51,703 nt of DNA from Saccoglossus kowalevskii. Lineage: Eukaryota > Hemichordata > Enteropneusta > Harrimaniidae. Location of the stretch: positions 224,410-276,112 of the forward strand of contig NW_003119933.1 in assembly GCF_000003605.2 (NCBI RefSeq), written 5' to 3'. Below, piece after piece: positions 1-12,800 of this stretch. A program made the translations under genes and the position numbers. Each line of letters begins with the position of its first letter. Within the stretch, counting starts at the first letter, position 1. The notes beneath the pieces were generated by a model. The model had not been told where the DNA came from, ran no database searches, and saw only the letters and a list, made by a program, of their open reading frames with translations.

Positions 1-477
1 ATTACCTTTACATCATTTTTCCGATTATTTTTTCAGCTCGTAACGATAGAATCAATCAATTTAGAACTAACATGTATGCTATCGGAAAGCATTTTGGCAC
101 AATTTTACTAAAAAAGATGAGTTTTTCATTGCTCATGAATATTAATTTATGCAAATGAGACGAGTATTTCAACCAATCGTGTCATGCAACCCCCCCCCCC
201 CCCCCCCCCGTTTTGGGTTTGCAACTGACAACACTCATTTGCATAACAGCTGGAACACCCCTCGGCTTCACCATCCTCTGCAGCACTTATAGCCTGCTGT
301 TTCAAATGCGAACTGTATTTGTGTATACTTTGAGGTATCCTCGTAATAACCTCATATTATTCTATACTTCATCTTTGCTAAACTTTGATAATTATTGTAG
401 AACACTTGCCTTCCTAAATAAATAAATTATTAAATGTATGTCATTGATAATTAAGTCCTCCAATGTTTATCTTACAG
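1..477. other. Probable TOP3B intron, no exon recognised
   Basis: This stretch ends in a splice acceptor (cttacag, 471-477) directly before the first recognisable TOP3B exon, so it is most likely intron of that gene. It contains a 20-base C run at 190-209. The short open frame through 213-425 has no recognisable protein similarity and I regard it as chance. No earlier TOP3B exon was found here, so the preceding exons should lie to the left of the window. Confidence 0.6.
190..209. repeat. Poly-C homopolymer, 20 bases
   Basis: Uninterrupted run of 20 C residues, seen directly. On the minus strand this is a G run able to form quadruplex-like structure. Its length is likely to vary among individuals and assemblies. 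Confidence 0.95.
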
Positions 478-3400
478 ATTGACCCTGATCTATCCCTGCC
501 CAGTATGAGGTCTGCTGTAGAAGAGCAGTTAAACCTGATAGCGGTTGGGAAAGTTGACTTTAATACTGTACTGAAACATACTGTAGATATCTTTACCAGG
601 AAATTTCAATATTTTGTAACTCAGATCAATGGCATGGATGAATTGTTTGAAGTGTCTTTCTCTCCTTTGGCTGCAAGTGGTAAACCTTTATCTAGGTAGG
701 TCATTTGCTTATTAAATATTTAATTTACATATATATAATTTGCATGATTAATAATTTAATACAATAGACCCAATTTTGATTGTCTGAGTTATCCATATTG
801 ATTGCCAATCTGTATGCATCATTTATGGTCTGTTTTCAGGCATATTGTGAAATCTCAACCAATATTTAAACATCTGTCTGATAAATTTTATTTTAGTGAA
901 TGTGTAATTTGAATATTTTTTATTTGATTTGCATGTAACTGTTGTGTACTCATGAAGGCCAGTAGATGCCACTGTTTACATTTTATTTCTCATATAAAAT
1001 TATTTTATTGCTGTAAAAACAACTTAATTTAAATTTAATTTAGAATTAGAATTAGAGAATTTAAAAACACAACAGGTATTGAGAGAAAGGTTCAAAAAAA
1101 AATTGTGTGAGGGCAGCTAAACTTATTTGCATGAAAACGATGACAATAGTAATTTCCCCCATACTCGGGTGGCTGTTTTGAACTGAAATGTAGTCAGAAT
1201 AATTACAACTGGGGTTTAGAATGGAACAACTTGAAAAACTCCCATGTCAAAATGTGTACGTCTTTCATAATTCTTAAATATTAATGATGGTATACTTTGT
1301 AGGTGTGGCAAATGTAGAAGATATATGAAGTATATCCAAGCTAAGCCCAGTAGATTACATTGTTCTAACTGTGATGAAACGTACAGTCTACCAATGAATG
1401 GTACAATTAAACTATACCAAGAACTCAAGTGTCCTTTAGATGATTTTGAAATGGTTTTATTCTCTACTGGATCTAAAGGAAAAGTATGTATGGCACTTAA
1501 ATTTACTTCAGTATGGGTAAAACCTTGTGTGCATTTGGACTCGCATTTATTAGGTTTTGGTGCATTTGGGGACATGTAATCTCGCACACCCTCGTGCTTG
1601 AAATGCTATGAAAACACTATTTTGTCTACAATATGCACCTTTACTTCATTTATGATGTATTTTATGCTGTGTTGTCATTATATACAAGTATTTACCTAAA
1701 TATTGCCCTTGTTACATCGCTACTCATGTTTTTTTGCAGAGTTATCCGCTATGTCCATACTGTTTCAGTCATCCAGCATTTCAAGGGATGCGTAAAGGCA
1801 TGGGTTGTAATGAGTGTACACATCCCACCTGTCAACACTCTGTGAATTTATTAGGCCTAGCTCAATGTTTTGAGTGTGAAGATGGAATCCTGGTGCTAGA
1901 TCCTACATCGGCACCCAAGTGGAAGGTAGCTTGTAATAAGTGAGTAATATTGCCATTATTATGGTTGCAAGTGGAATGTATTTATCATTATTAACCCTTG
2001 GACCACCATTGTCAACTTTCAACACCATCTACAAAATAATTTTGCAGTCTGCTAGTCTACCTGTGAAATGGTGAAAAATAATTGAAAACCTTTTGATCAA
2101 AAACTAAAAGTAATATCTGAATCTGTCTGTATGGCCCAAAATTGTATGTTATCGTTTCGTCTCATCTTTTGTCTGACAAGTACGTCAAGCAAGTGTTTTC
2201 AGTTTACTTTCTCTCCACTTTATAGATGTAATGTGATAATGAAACTCTTTGAGGACGCCCATCGTGTTACCGTGTCAACAGAAGACACATGTGAAAGTTG
2301 TGGTTCCAACATTATTAATGTAGATTTTAATAAGGTAAGGAGAATTGCATCAATATATTGGTGTTAATTTTGTTGTCATGATTATCACAACTATGAATAT
2401 TTGGTTATTGAAAACCTGATTTTAAGAATACAACATTTTATTTGGTGCTTCATACAAATGTACTATTTGCAGGTATGCACACTGTTTATTTTTGCTATTT
2501 TTTATTTGAAACATTGCTTTAACATCAAGTCTTTTGACCAATTACAGCAAGTTTCAGAAGTATTGGGGCAGCCAATTTGCAAACTCACTAGCGAATTGGC
2601 TAACTGCTTGGGTTTTGACTAAACAGTTGGCTTTTGAATCCCGTTGGCGCCGACTCGTGGCCGCGTCCACTCTGGGCTAGTCTAAGTTGCATTAGGAGAC
2701 ATAGAATGCTTTTACGTAGCTTGGTAGGAGCATGTCTAGATTCCCCTGAATGATTTACTTTGTTACAAGGTGTGATAATGTAAAAGTTTCCCTGGTAAGC
2801 CAGAGAATGGCTACAGTCAGCTGGCGTAAAGCGATAATATGATAAATGCGATTAATCCGCCGATATTTACTATATGGGGGTAGCCATCTTGAACACTGCC
2901 TGAAACTAAATAAAGAGACACGTTGATAAACAGTTTCCTAGAAATCAGGAAGAAAATGACAAACTTTCACATCTAAATGATTCGTCGGGGTAACATTAGC
3001 CAACCGCTAAAAAAATCGACCTCATTACACATACACTTTCCCTGGTATATTTGAAAGCGAAATCGTCATCTAACTGTGGCTGATTAGCTGCTAAAGTATG
3101 ACGACGGTCCCCTGCTGTTATATAGATTGCCCAGAATGACCACAAGACAGCGCCAGTGAGATCCGAAACCCAACTGTTTAGTCAAAACCCATGCAGTTGG
3201 CCAATTCGCTAGCAAGTTTGCAAATTGGCTGCCCCAATACTTCTGAGACTTGCTGTAATATACAGTTAACAAACCTTTTACATGGAGAAATCACATACAT
3301 TGCAGTGATATTATATTTTGTGTTTCATGTATATGTACTGAATTTCACCAATCCATTTTCAACACATTCCATTTGTCTATCCTGTTAATTGTGAATTATT

Positions 3401-3634
3401 TGTGAAATACTTTACAAGTTGTATAAATTATTGCTTTAACAGGCCAAGAACCCTCTGGGCAGTGATCAAACTCAACACTCTGGCTGCTTGTTCTGTGATC
3501 CTATCTTTATACCGTTGATTGAGACGCAACATGCAAGATCTGCTTCTAGAGGGCGAGGGGGAAGGGGTAGAGGAAGGGGGCGTGGCAGAGGTAGGGGGCG
3601 TGGCAGGGGTAGAGGAAGAGGGCGAGGACGGTAA
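478..3634 (+). CDS. TOP3B: DNA topoisomerase 3-beta, 3' part (5 exons)
   Basis: Type IA topoisomerase that, in animals, relaxes DNA and RNA and works with TDRD3 on mRNPs. Only the C-terminal 299 aa are in the window; the catalytic tyrosine region lies upstream. Exons: 478-695, 1303-1483, 1740-1939, 2226-2334, 3443-3634; all junctions are GT-AG and phase-consistent. The first exon contains GMDELFEVSFSPLAA, typical of TOP3B. The next exons carry repeated Cys pairs (RCGKCRRYMKYIQAKPSRLH, YPLCPYC, GMGCNECTHPTCQHS, CNKCN, CESCG, CLFCDP), the zinc-ribbon array of this enzyme. The last exon ends in about 13 Gly-Arg dipeptides, the RNA-binding RGG-type tail. The protein stops right after the GR run, whereas vertebrate orthologues continue about 20 residues with a basic segment and an AAYFV-like end. 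Possible polyadenylation signals AATAAA lie at 4521 and 4709; the true one is unclear. Confidence 0.95.
2545..3255. mobile_element. 711-bp non-autonomous DNA transposon with long TIRs
   Basis: Located in the last TOP3B intron. The left end from CAGCAAGTTTCAGAAG (2545) is matched in reverse complement by the right end finishing CTTGCTG (3255). The inverted repeat runs for roughly 100-110 bp at about 90 percent identity by eye, including the TTTTGACTAAACAGTTGG block. Both ends are flanked by TA (2543-2544, 3256-3257), fitting a TA target duplication. The interior has no transposase-like open frame, so this is a MITE or deletion derivative. Superfamily is not assignable; TA duplication suggests the Tc1/mariner/pogo group, but longer TIRs also occur elsewhere. 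Confidence 0.85.
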
Positions 3635-5574
3635 CACTGCTGTTCTAATCATACTCTTACTTTTACACTTGAAACAACGCTGTTCGATTTCTATTGTTCT
3701 TAGTGATTATTACAAATGATTGTAATCTTAGTACCAAAGCATTCACTATTATTGTTATATTTAATACTATTGCCTTCCATCTGTAAAACTATATATTTTC
3801 TTATTTCTATATAAAACCAAACAGCGAGGAAATTGTATGAATAGCGAATAGATAATGCCAAGGTTGTGAAACAGGAGAAAGTATCAGATAACTATGTAAC
3901 TGATTCATAAATTAACTAAACTGGAACACGCCTACAGACACAGAAAATTACAAGACGACGTATTTCCGTCATTGCCACTATTATTTCACAATGTGGATAT
4001 ATTATTTTCTTTAGGGACGACGTCAAAAGATTGATGTCGAATAAAAAACTTATTTGCTTTAGTTTGGGGGTGGGGGGTCTTGACCTCAAAAAGTTTCCAT
4101 CCTACAAAAGCGATTTTATTTTTTAATGAAGGAATTAAGTTTTTTATCCAACTTCGATCTTTTGACGTCGTCCCTCAATGGACATATCACTCAAAATAAC
4201 TCTTTTGTACGTCACTGTGCATCTTATTAGAAGAAGCAACTGAAATGTAAATAAGAATACATTGATATCATTGCTTATATTTGAGTGATGCATTTCCTGT
4301 TTTATATTTCATTTTTCAGAAATAATTAAATGTATCACAAATAGATACACACTTGAATTTAGAAAATACGATATCTACTGATGATATCTAAAATTCACAC
4401 ATGATGCTAGTTAACATAGAATGCAGTATGATTTGAATCATGTTGTTAACATCACTTTCTATAAAAAAAAAATTCCAGATTATAGTTTTGCTTATTTATT
4501 CCTCCAGTGCAATTAGCAACAATAAATTCCTAGTGGCAAAAAAACACAATCTAGTGTCATTATTTTTACACTTCTCTATCATTGTATAATTATACACTTT
4601 TCCTATTGTGGTTGAAACTGATAGCACTTACAGCCATGGACAAACAACAATATGACAAGAACAGTGCACAAAGTAAGCTGTTGTGCTCACTTTTCATTGC
4701 AGTTTCCCAATAAATCTGTGTATTATAAATACCATATTTGTTCTATTAGTAGCCCCTATGTAAATCCAACAATGACAATGCACACATCTGATTAGGTTTG
4801 GGTTGAGTTGAAATCTGTGATTATTAATTTGCATGATAATCAGCCAATTTTAGCTTATTCATGGAAATCTCAAGAGTCGCATCTGTTGATGTAAAGGGCA
4901 GAATTATAGAGGTGTGGCAAATTCAAGGTTGCTAACTGACTGCTAATATCGAGGAGTCTTCTCAGATTCATTCTGTTATTGTGCTGAAACATGGAAGAAA
5001 CATACATGGTTGATTTTGCTAATACATATGTAATATTTCAAATCATAATCAAATATCTTTGCTTATCTCGCCCAAGGTATTTCATGTTATCCTATGTAGG
5101 CTACAGTAATTTAGTCAATCTCAGCCACTCCCATGACCTCAAATGGTCGACATTCAATGTAAGCACTGGCCAGTTTACATGCTTCAAGGAGCGCTAACCG
5201 TCCTTAATCATGGGTGTGTGTGTGTTTTTGCGATGTTTTATCTAATACACTATTTCCCCCTGCAACAACTTGCAGACATTGTCTCTTTCTCTGTGTCTAG
5301 CTTGCATATTTTTAAACAAATCTCCCACCCGTCATGATTTTAAGTAGTCGACCCATAAACCAATCAATATGTTGAACGTCCATGGTTGAAGCTCCATTGT
5401 TGAACGTAGAAATGTCCTTTCTGTAGTACTGCAATCATGTAGTAACGAAAACATAATGTCCATTGTTAGTACAATCAAAGTCAATGGATTAATGTTTCCC
5501 TTCAAGTTGTCACACAAAAACTGGGTAACAAAATAACAACATGCTGCAAAAAAAAATAAAATGACGAAGACGAG
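3635..5574. other. TOP3B 3' UTR and TOP3B-PHRF1 intergenic region
   Basis: No exon recognised. It should contain the TOP3B 3' UTR; candidate AATAAA signals are at 4521-4526 and 4709-4714. A 163-bp hairpin MITE lies at 4013-4175. The small open frames here show no family resemblance. A short TG run occurs near 5213-5222. Confidence 0.6.
4013..4175. mobile_element. 163-bp hairpin MITE
   Basis: Left arm AGGGACGACGTCAAAAGAT (from 4013) is matched in reverse complement by the right arm ending ATCTTTTGACGTCGTCCCT (4175). Similarity extends to about 39 bp per arm, including the ATAAAAAACTT block. No convincing target duplication is seen (cttt versus caat). There is no coding potential. Confidence 0.75.
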
Positions 5575-5672
5575 AGTCACTTCCGGTATCTTTGGAATGT
5601 TATCGCAATGTATTGTGGGAGTATGCCAAACAAGATGGCGGATATTATCATCTCTGCAATTTAGTAATTGAG
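5575..5672 (+). promoter_or_regulatory. PHRF1: PHRF1 core promoter and 5' UTR exon
   Basis: An ETS-type site (ACTTCCGGT, 5579-5587), a TATTGTGGGAGT block resembling a ZNF143-type element (5611-5622), and a YY1-type site (CAAGATGGCGG, 5631-5641) lie within about 65 bp. This is a common arrangement at TATA-less housekeeping promoters. The non-coding exon would end at 5672, where AG is followed by GTAAGA, and splice to an acceptor at 6814-6815 (tacag). The transcription start is inferred, not seen. Confidence 0.55.
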
Positions 5673-6849
5673 GTAAGAATTTTTGAAAAATTGCCTTCAT
5701 TTCAACACCATAACGCTGATAAGGGCACACAAATCAACGATTGTGACCACCCTTTATTGAAATACACTGCTCATTTCTCGCAGTACGTGACACATCGTCG
5801 CTTAACACCGCGGTAAAATTTAGTTTCTCCACTGTGGTGTCGATGACCCCGGCGGTTTATTTTAACATTGCTGCTGGAAAACAAATTGATGCCGTATGTG
5901 TCGTGCTGCATGTCACGGTACTCCGAAATATCTAGTTCTTTATATATGTATATATGTTCTCTTTATTTCGAGGGAATTGATTTTGAACAACCATGGTATC
6001 GATACACGACGTCCAGTTTTATTTGTTTATGCTGAACCAAGCCACAATGATTAATAATAAATAATCGTGATCTCTTTAACTTACACTTTCTTACGTTGTG
6101 CCAGTCTATAGCAAATTAAATAAAAAATAGAGGATTGGTGAAATGATTCTAGCACAAAATGCAAGCCTTATCTTGTACCGTAACGTTTTGAATTATTTTT
6201 AGACGTTTTTCAACGGTTGTATTGTGTACAAATGTCATTGAAATGCAGATTATTGTATAACATGTCGTACTCGAATACGAGTTCGTAATCGCCTCATATT
6301 CTATTATTCATTAAATTCACCATTTATTCTTATTATTTAACAGCTCTGACTTTTAAATTAATCCAGTCTGCATAATATTATTTACATGAAGCAGCTTGTT
6401 TTAAACAATATAAAAGCGCCATCAGATGTATTGCTTTATCAGCAAAAACTAAATAAAAAAATAATGAGAACTATTGAGCAGGACAATAGTTAAGATATAC
6501 AAATTGGACATCTTTGTCAAGTCAGCACTTATTGAGTATTTCAGGAAACTCTGTTACAGTGGGGAAATTAAAAAAAAAAGTGCCCCACTCAGCATTTTTT
6601 TTAAAAAATTTTTTTAATTGGAGCTTTATTTTTTTTTCTTTATTTTTTTTTTTATGTTCAACCATTTTTATCTTCTCCCAGAGATATTATGAGTTTATAA
6701 TGTTAAATATGCAAAGCTATTGAAATATATTGCTCTTGCTTCTTGTCAATATTTATTATTACTGGTACAATGTATTTCCAACATTCATATAATTTTCTTA
6801 ACTTTTCTGATACAGGTTGTGACGGCTATCTTCATGACTTATTCTTAGT

Positions 6850-9800
6850 ATGGCCGAAAAAGAAGAATTTATTGAACAATCAGAATTAGCTATCGCTGCT
6901 GATGTAGAGGAACAGTATACTGCTCCACCGAGAGGTAAGAAACGAAAAATTGAAGAAGATGCTCCATTCAAAAGTGATTCTGATTCAGAGTCAGAAGAAG
7001 AGTCCAAAAAAGTGAATAGTGGTGATTCCAGTGCATATGTGAAAAAACAGAAATTTGAAGAGGAAAACTTAGTAGTTGCATCTGAGGAGGAAGATGACAG
7101 TGACAACGAAGATGATGATGAAGGCAAGTTTATAATTATTTATATATACATATATATGTTCAAGAGATAAGAGTTTCTTTCGGCCCCCTCACCCATAAAT
7201 CTAATCCTAGCCCTGCGCCTCCAATACCCTTCCCATTTCAATTATATATGTTCCTCTTCAGGACACATATAGTTATATGAGGGGCATATACAGTTACATT
7301 GGGGGGCTGGAGTATTAGGGTTCAGAAACTCTTTCCGTTCAAGAAAACTTTTATCAAACCTTTTTTTAAAAAACATTTCATAAATGTATGTTTTGGTCTT
7401 TTTGAAAGTATACAAACCTTACATTATCATTTTGCTTTGATGGGAAATTTACAAAAGCATTATAGCAAATATGGTAAACGTCTAGTCAATACTCAAAAAC
7501 ACATAGGCACTTACAACAAGGAACCTTTTCCCAATATAAAAGACATTCAGTGTATTATTGTGAATTATTTTTGCTTGGTCCAATGTAACTATTTGTTGTT
7601 TAAATCAAAAATTTTATTTTAACCTTTAATAAGGTGAAGATGGAGACAGTGATGAAGATAGTGATGACAAGGATGAAGATGATGAGGAAGACGATGATGA
7701 TGATGAGGTAATTGAAGGAGAAGAAGATTGCGGAGAAGAGGAAGGTGATGATGTTGGGGAAGGTGAGAATTTATATTACTGCTAAAATTGTAGTTATTAT
7801 TAGTAACAGGGAATGTATTCAACTTCAAAAATGTTTGAAATTCATTATACATTTATTATGAAATACATACTTGATGGTTCCCATTATGTGCATGTGTATC
7901 TATGTAGATTGCCATGTATTACCTGTTTAGTTACTGACATGATATAAATTAAGTATCTTGTTCTCTGCTGCTGCATTGTTAAGTCTTACTGTCTGTTGTA
8001 AAATATATTAATTTATGAATCCATTGTGCCTTGTAGACATTGAATCTGATGAGGAGGGTAGTTCAGAGGAGGAGGAGGAGGACGTGGTAGATGAGGAGGA
8101 AGAAGATGATGATGCACATGAGTGTTCAAATGATGAGGAAGAAAAGTGCCCTGTTTGCTTGAATAGTTTTGATGAACAAGATGTTGGGACGCCTGAAAGC
8201 TGTGACCATACATTCTGTCTTGAGTGTATTCTTGAGTGGTCCAAGGTAATCCTTACACCATACCTTTCCACACCACTTGTAGTTAACCATACTGTATCAT
8301 ACTGTATCCTTACCTTAAGGAAGTTTGAAATAAATTGTCATGTTCATCATACTTCTTTTTATAGGTAATTGGGTCACTGGATAATGTTTTGAGATAAAAG
8401 GGTCCAAAATGTCATGAAAAATAGTCAAAATTGTTATTTTTATACTGGTCTCTATGGTGAGATTATTTCTCCATATCTTAAAATGTTGCTCAGTGACATG
8501 GGAAAAAAAATATGTTATTATTGACATGAATCTAAATGTTGTGAAAACTTTTCAAAAAATTGACAAATAATTTAATGAGTTTCCAAGGTGACAATAATTC
8601 TCCATTATATGCAATGAATGTATTGCATGTGCAGTAACATGCTCAGTACTGCAGAATTTAAATTTGGTTCGAACTGCCTTGTGACATACCTCACACTGAA
8701 ATATACAAATAATGATTACAAGCTTACAAGTTTGACGCAACAGCTTAGTTACTGCTGTGAAATCTATTTTGAATTCTACCAGTACTACTAATCTATTGTA
8801 AATGGAGAATTTGACTAGATGATTACCAAATGATTACAAACTGGTGAGATGATTTCCCTTATAGTGTTCTTCACTAAACAAGTTTTGATTCTTTTTTTTT
8901 TTCACTCAGAATGTTAACACATGTCCAGTAGACAGACAAATTTTTCGATCTATCCTGGTTCGACATTCTTACCATAGTGATGTTGTTAGGACTATTGCAG
9001 TTGATGACCATACACAGCCAGAGAATGAAGACGATGACGACGGTGATGATGAACCCACATATTGCGAGGTGAGAACTTCATGAATTCAGTTGAATGGATT
9101 ACTGTATATTTTAATTTGCACTATAAAACCATTTATTTTTCATTGCTAAAAATTGTCATGACTTGATGATTTAAGGCGTGACTGACATTTTGGTAGGGTC
9201 GCTGACTGAAGACTAAAAAACCTCAGTGACAAGTTTACTACAGCAATATTTTTCCCTGATTCTAGAAACCTATTTCTCATGAAATCAAAGTGGTTTACAG
9301 GACTAGTACATGACATTTATCAGTTGTACTAATAATAAAATTGTATTATAAGGTGTGCGGAAGATGTGACAGAGAAGATCGATTACTTCTCTGTGATGGA
9401 TGTGATGCAGGCTATCATTGTGAATGCTTAGATCCACCGCTACGTAATATCCCAGTTGAAGAATGGTTTTGCCCAGAATGTGCTACTGATAATACTGAAG
9501 GTAAGTTTTCTATACCTGTCTTCTTGCAGCTATGTTAAACGTCACTGAAACCAAGCTATTAAAATGATTGTGACCTGTTTTCATTTTTGTTACAGAGCTT
9601 GCTGTAGTTATTAGCAGTGATGAAGATGAAATTGCCAATTTACTTGATGATCAAACACCAGATTTGTCTTTGCCTCGATTGCGATCACAGCCTACCCGTG
9701 TTATTGCACGTACTCGTATCAGTGAGCGTGTCAGAGCCAGCATACAGAGAGCGAGAGAGAGAGCCCGAAGACAAGATCAAGTAAGTAAGAAATACAGTAT

Positions 9801-12800
9801 TGTGTACATCATGTAATGTAACATGCTGACATACTTACTTTGAATCCTGTATGACATCTAGTGTAAAATGATAATTAAATATTTACATGTGAAATAAGTT
9901 TTACAATGAAAGCCTGATAACAAAGTATCTATAAAGCTCCTGATGTATTGCTACTATTCCCAATGTAATACACATGGGTATTATAAAATTGCAACTAAAA
10001 AATGAGTCACTTCTGCTGACAAGGTTCCGTATTACAATAGACAAGGCAGTTGTATTGTTATTGTTCACAAATAATACCTTTGACTTCAAGACTTTGGGTT
10101 TTGAATTTTATCTGTCGTCCTATACAAATACAATATATTGTGTCAATGTGGATGCAATTTCATGCCTATCTAGTCATCAGTATTGACATCAACCCTGATG
10201 GACTCCCACTTATATAAGTTATTATACCTGAGCTAAATCTGTATGAGTTACATCACAAATAATTCAAAACACTCAACTTTTTTTAAAAACATATGAATAA
10301 TGAAAACCAAGACCTGTTCAAATTCATCATAATCTGCCTATTCATGTAGTACCCAAGTTGTGCACTGCTCTTGCTAAAAAACAATTTTGTTTTTGTTTTT
10401 TTCACAACAGAATGCCAGTACTTCCAGAAGAGGAACAGCCGCTGATGACAGATTACAATCAAGTACAGCAACTGCTGCAAGCAGTTCTGCTTCAACTCCT
10501 TCCACATCACGTACACCTCAAAGAAAAACTAAGCCAAGAAAGAGAACTACCACCAAAAAAAGAAAAGTCAAAAAGAGAAGAAAAACCACAAAAAAAAGAA
10601 AAGGGAAGTCAAAGAAATCGACAACTACAACTACAGGAAAAACAGGCACTAAAAAAAGAAGGAAAAGGCGAAAGAAACGTAAAACAACAAAAAGAAAAGT
10701 TACTAGGTCACGTAAAGTGAAAACTGCCGTGCCAAGGACAGTGCGGGGAAGAATTGCCAACAGGCTGGGACTTGTTAAACCTAAAACTGGAAGTACAGTG
10801 CCGGTAGTGAAAGTACAACGAGATAGATCATTAGATTACAAGCGAAGTGAAATTGGTGTATCTTCACTCTTATTGACAGGAGACGATTCCTTTCTAGATT
10901 CTTTGTGAGTCTATTTTTTGACATAATCCCCATATTTTGAGTGTTTGTTCAGTATTATCATTTCTCTTGTGATGAGCAGTCATACCGGTAGTTGAAAATC
11001 TCTACAAATGTAATATGCACTTGACACTATGTGATTTATGAGCCTGGTTATTATTGAAGTTACAATGAGAGAAAAGGTCATACAATTTCCATCATTTTTG
11101 TAATGCTCATATGTATACAATCTATCAACTGTATGAGGTGTTGTCAGTCTATTTCCTAATTTAATTCTTAATTTCTTTTAGCGTTGAACCCACAACAAGC
11201 ACTGGTATCACCAGGGAATCAGCTGGGGCAAGACGAGTAGGCAAAGTACTTTCAAGAACAGCTTTGAGTTCACATCGACCTATAGCAAGACCAGTAAGAA
11301 GGCATGGGTAGGTTAGAGGTTATATTATCCACTTACAACTTGATTGTATACTCATTTCTATTTGTAGACTGTTCTTGTTCAGGGGTTATAGGTTACAAGA
11401 TAATATGTAGGATTTCCCACCTTCAAGTACAGTAATTTGTATTTATTTAATGTAGACAGTTCCTCAACCACAGATTAAATATTCAGAATTATTTATGTTA
11501 CATTTCTCTTACTGTTTTCATTTTAGAGAGGAAAGTGCTGTTCCTGCAGTGAAAGCACCAGTTGTTCCTCCTGTGATTGATGTACTAGGAGGTATCTTAC
11601 AAGGACAGACATTGTTACATATGTCTAGTAGTGACATAACTATAAGTAGAGATGGTTCTTTGAAACCTCACATGCAGAAAGGTAAGGATGATGCATTTTG
11701 ATGCTGTGGTGGCTCTCCTTTCATTGATAAACAGTAAAACACAGCCATAGTAAGCATAGTATATTTTTGTTCATTCAAACGTTTCTAAAACTACAAAAGA
11801 CAACAGGCTCTCTGCCAGGACTTTCTATGCTTTTTTACAAACATTAAGCTGAAGAATTGAGTATTGGTGAGCTATGTAATCGTAGATCAAACTGAATAGC
11901 ATGTAGTACAGCTTTTATTTATTTGTTTTTCTTTCTGTTTTCAGAGAGTTTTAAGAAACCCACATCGCGAGTGAATCAACATATCAAACATGATACTCAG
12001 GATTTTACCATTGCTGACAACAAACCATGTGATTCTGTTGATGATCCTAGTGGAAATGAACCTGAATCCACCCAAGGTCATGTTGATAGTAGTGACAATC
12101 AGTCAAGTAATAACAATAAAAACATTAACAATTCCATTGTCAGTAACAGTAACTGGTCAGCTAGTACTTCCCAAAACATTGAAAGTTGCAGTGTTCTTCA
12201 AACACACAATAAGGATTCTGGGGATTTTAGTATTAGTGAAGGGACTGATAAGTGCAGTATGCACTCAAAAGACAGTGCAGAAAAGAAAACCAAAAGTAGT
12301 GAAGATGAGTTGAAACAGAGTATTTTAGCTGGTATGCAGGCAATGGACAATTCTGTACAAGAGACTTTTGAAATGTTGAACTGGGATACAGATACGGTTC
12401 AAAGTAAAGATAATCATGAAGGTATGAACATCCAAGCTGTGTTTAAAGATGTAAGCAGTGGGGAGGAAGAAGACACTGGTAAAAAAGAATTGATTTGTGA
12501 TAAAAATGAATTTAATGACAAGAGTCTGAAAATATTGGATAATGATGAAAATGATTCCAATGCAAATGAAAACGATTCCGATAATGCTAATGAGCTAATG
12601 AGTGAGAATAGAGTTGATAACATTGAAAAACAGTCGGACACTTCTAAAAATGATTTTGACATCTCAAATGAACTGATAAATAATAGTGATGATCAATTTG
12701 ATAATGCTGAAAAAGATTCCAAAGCAAGTGAAAATGAACTGGGTAATAGTGATGGAGAATTGGATAATTATGATAAAGAGTCTGAAAGGAAGGAGAATGA

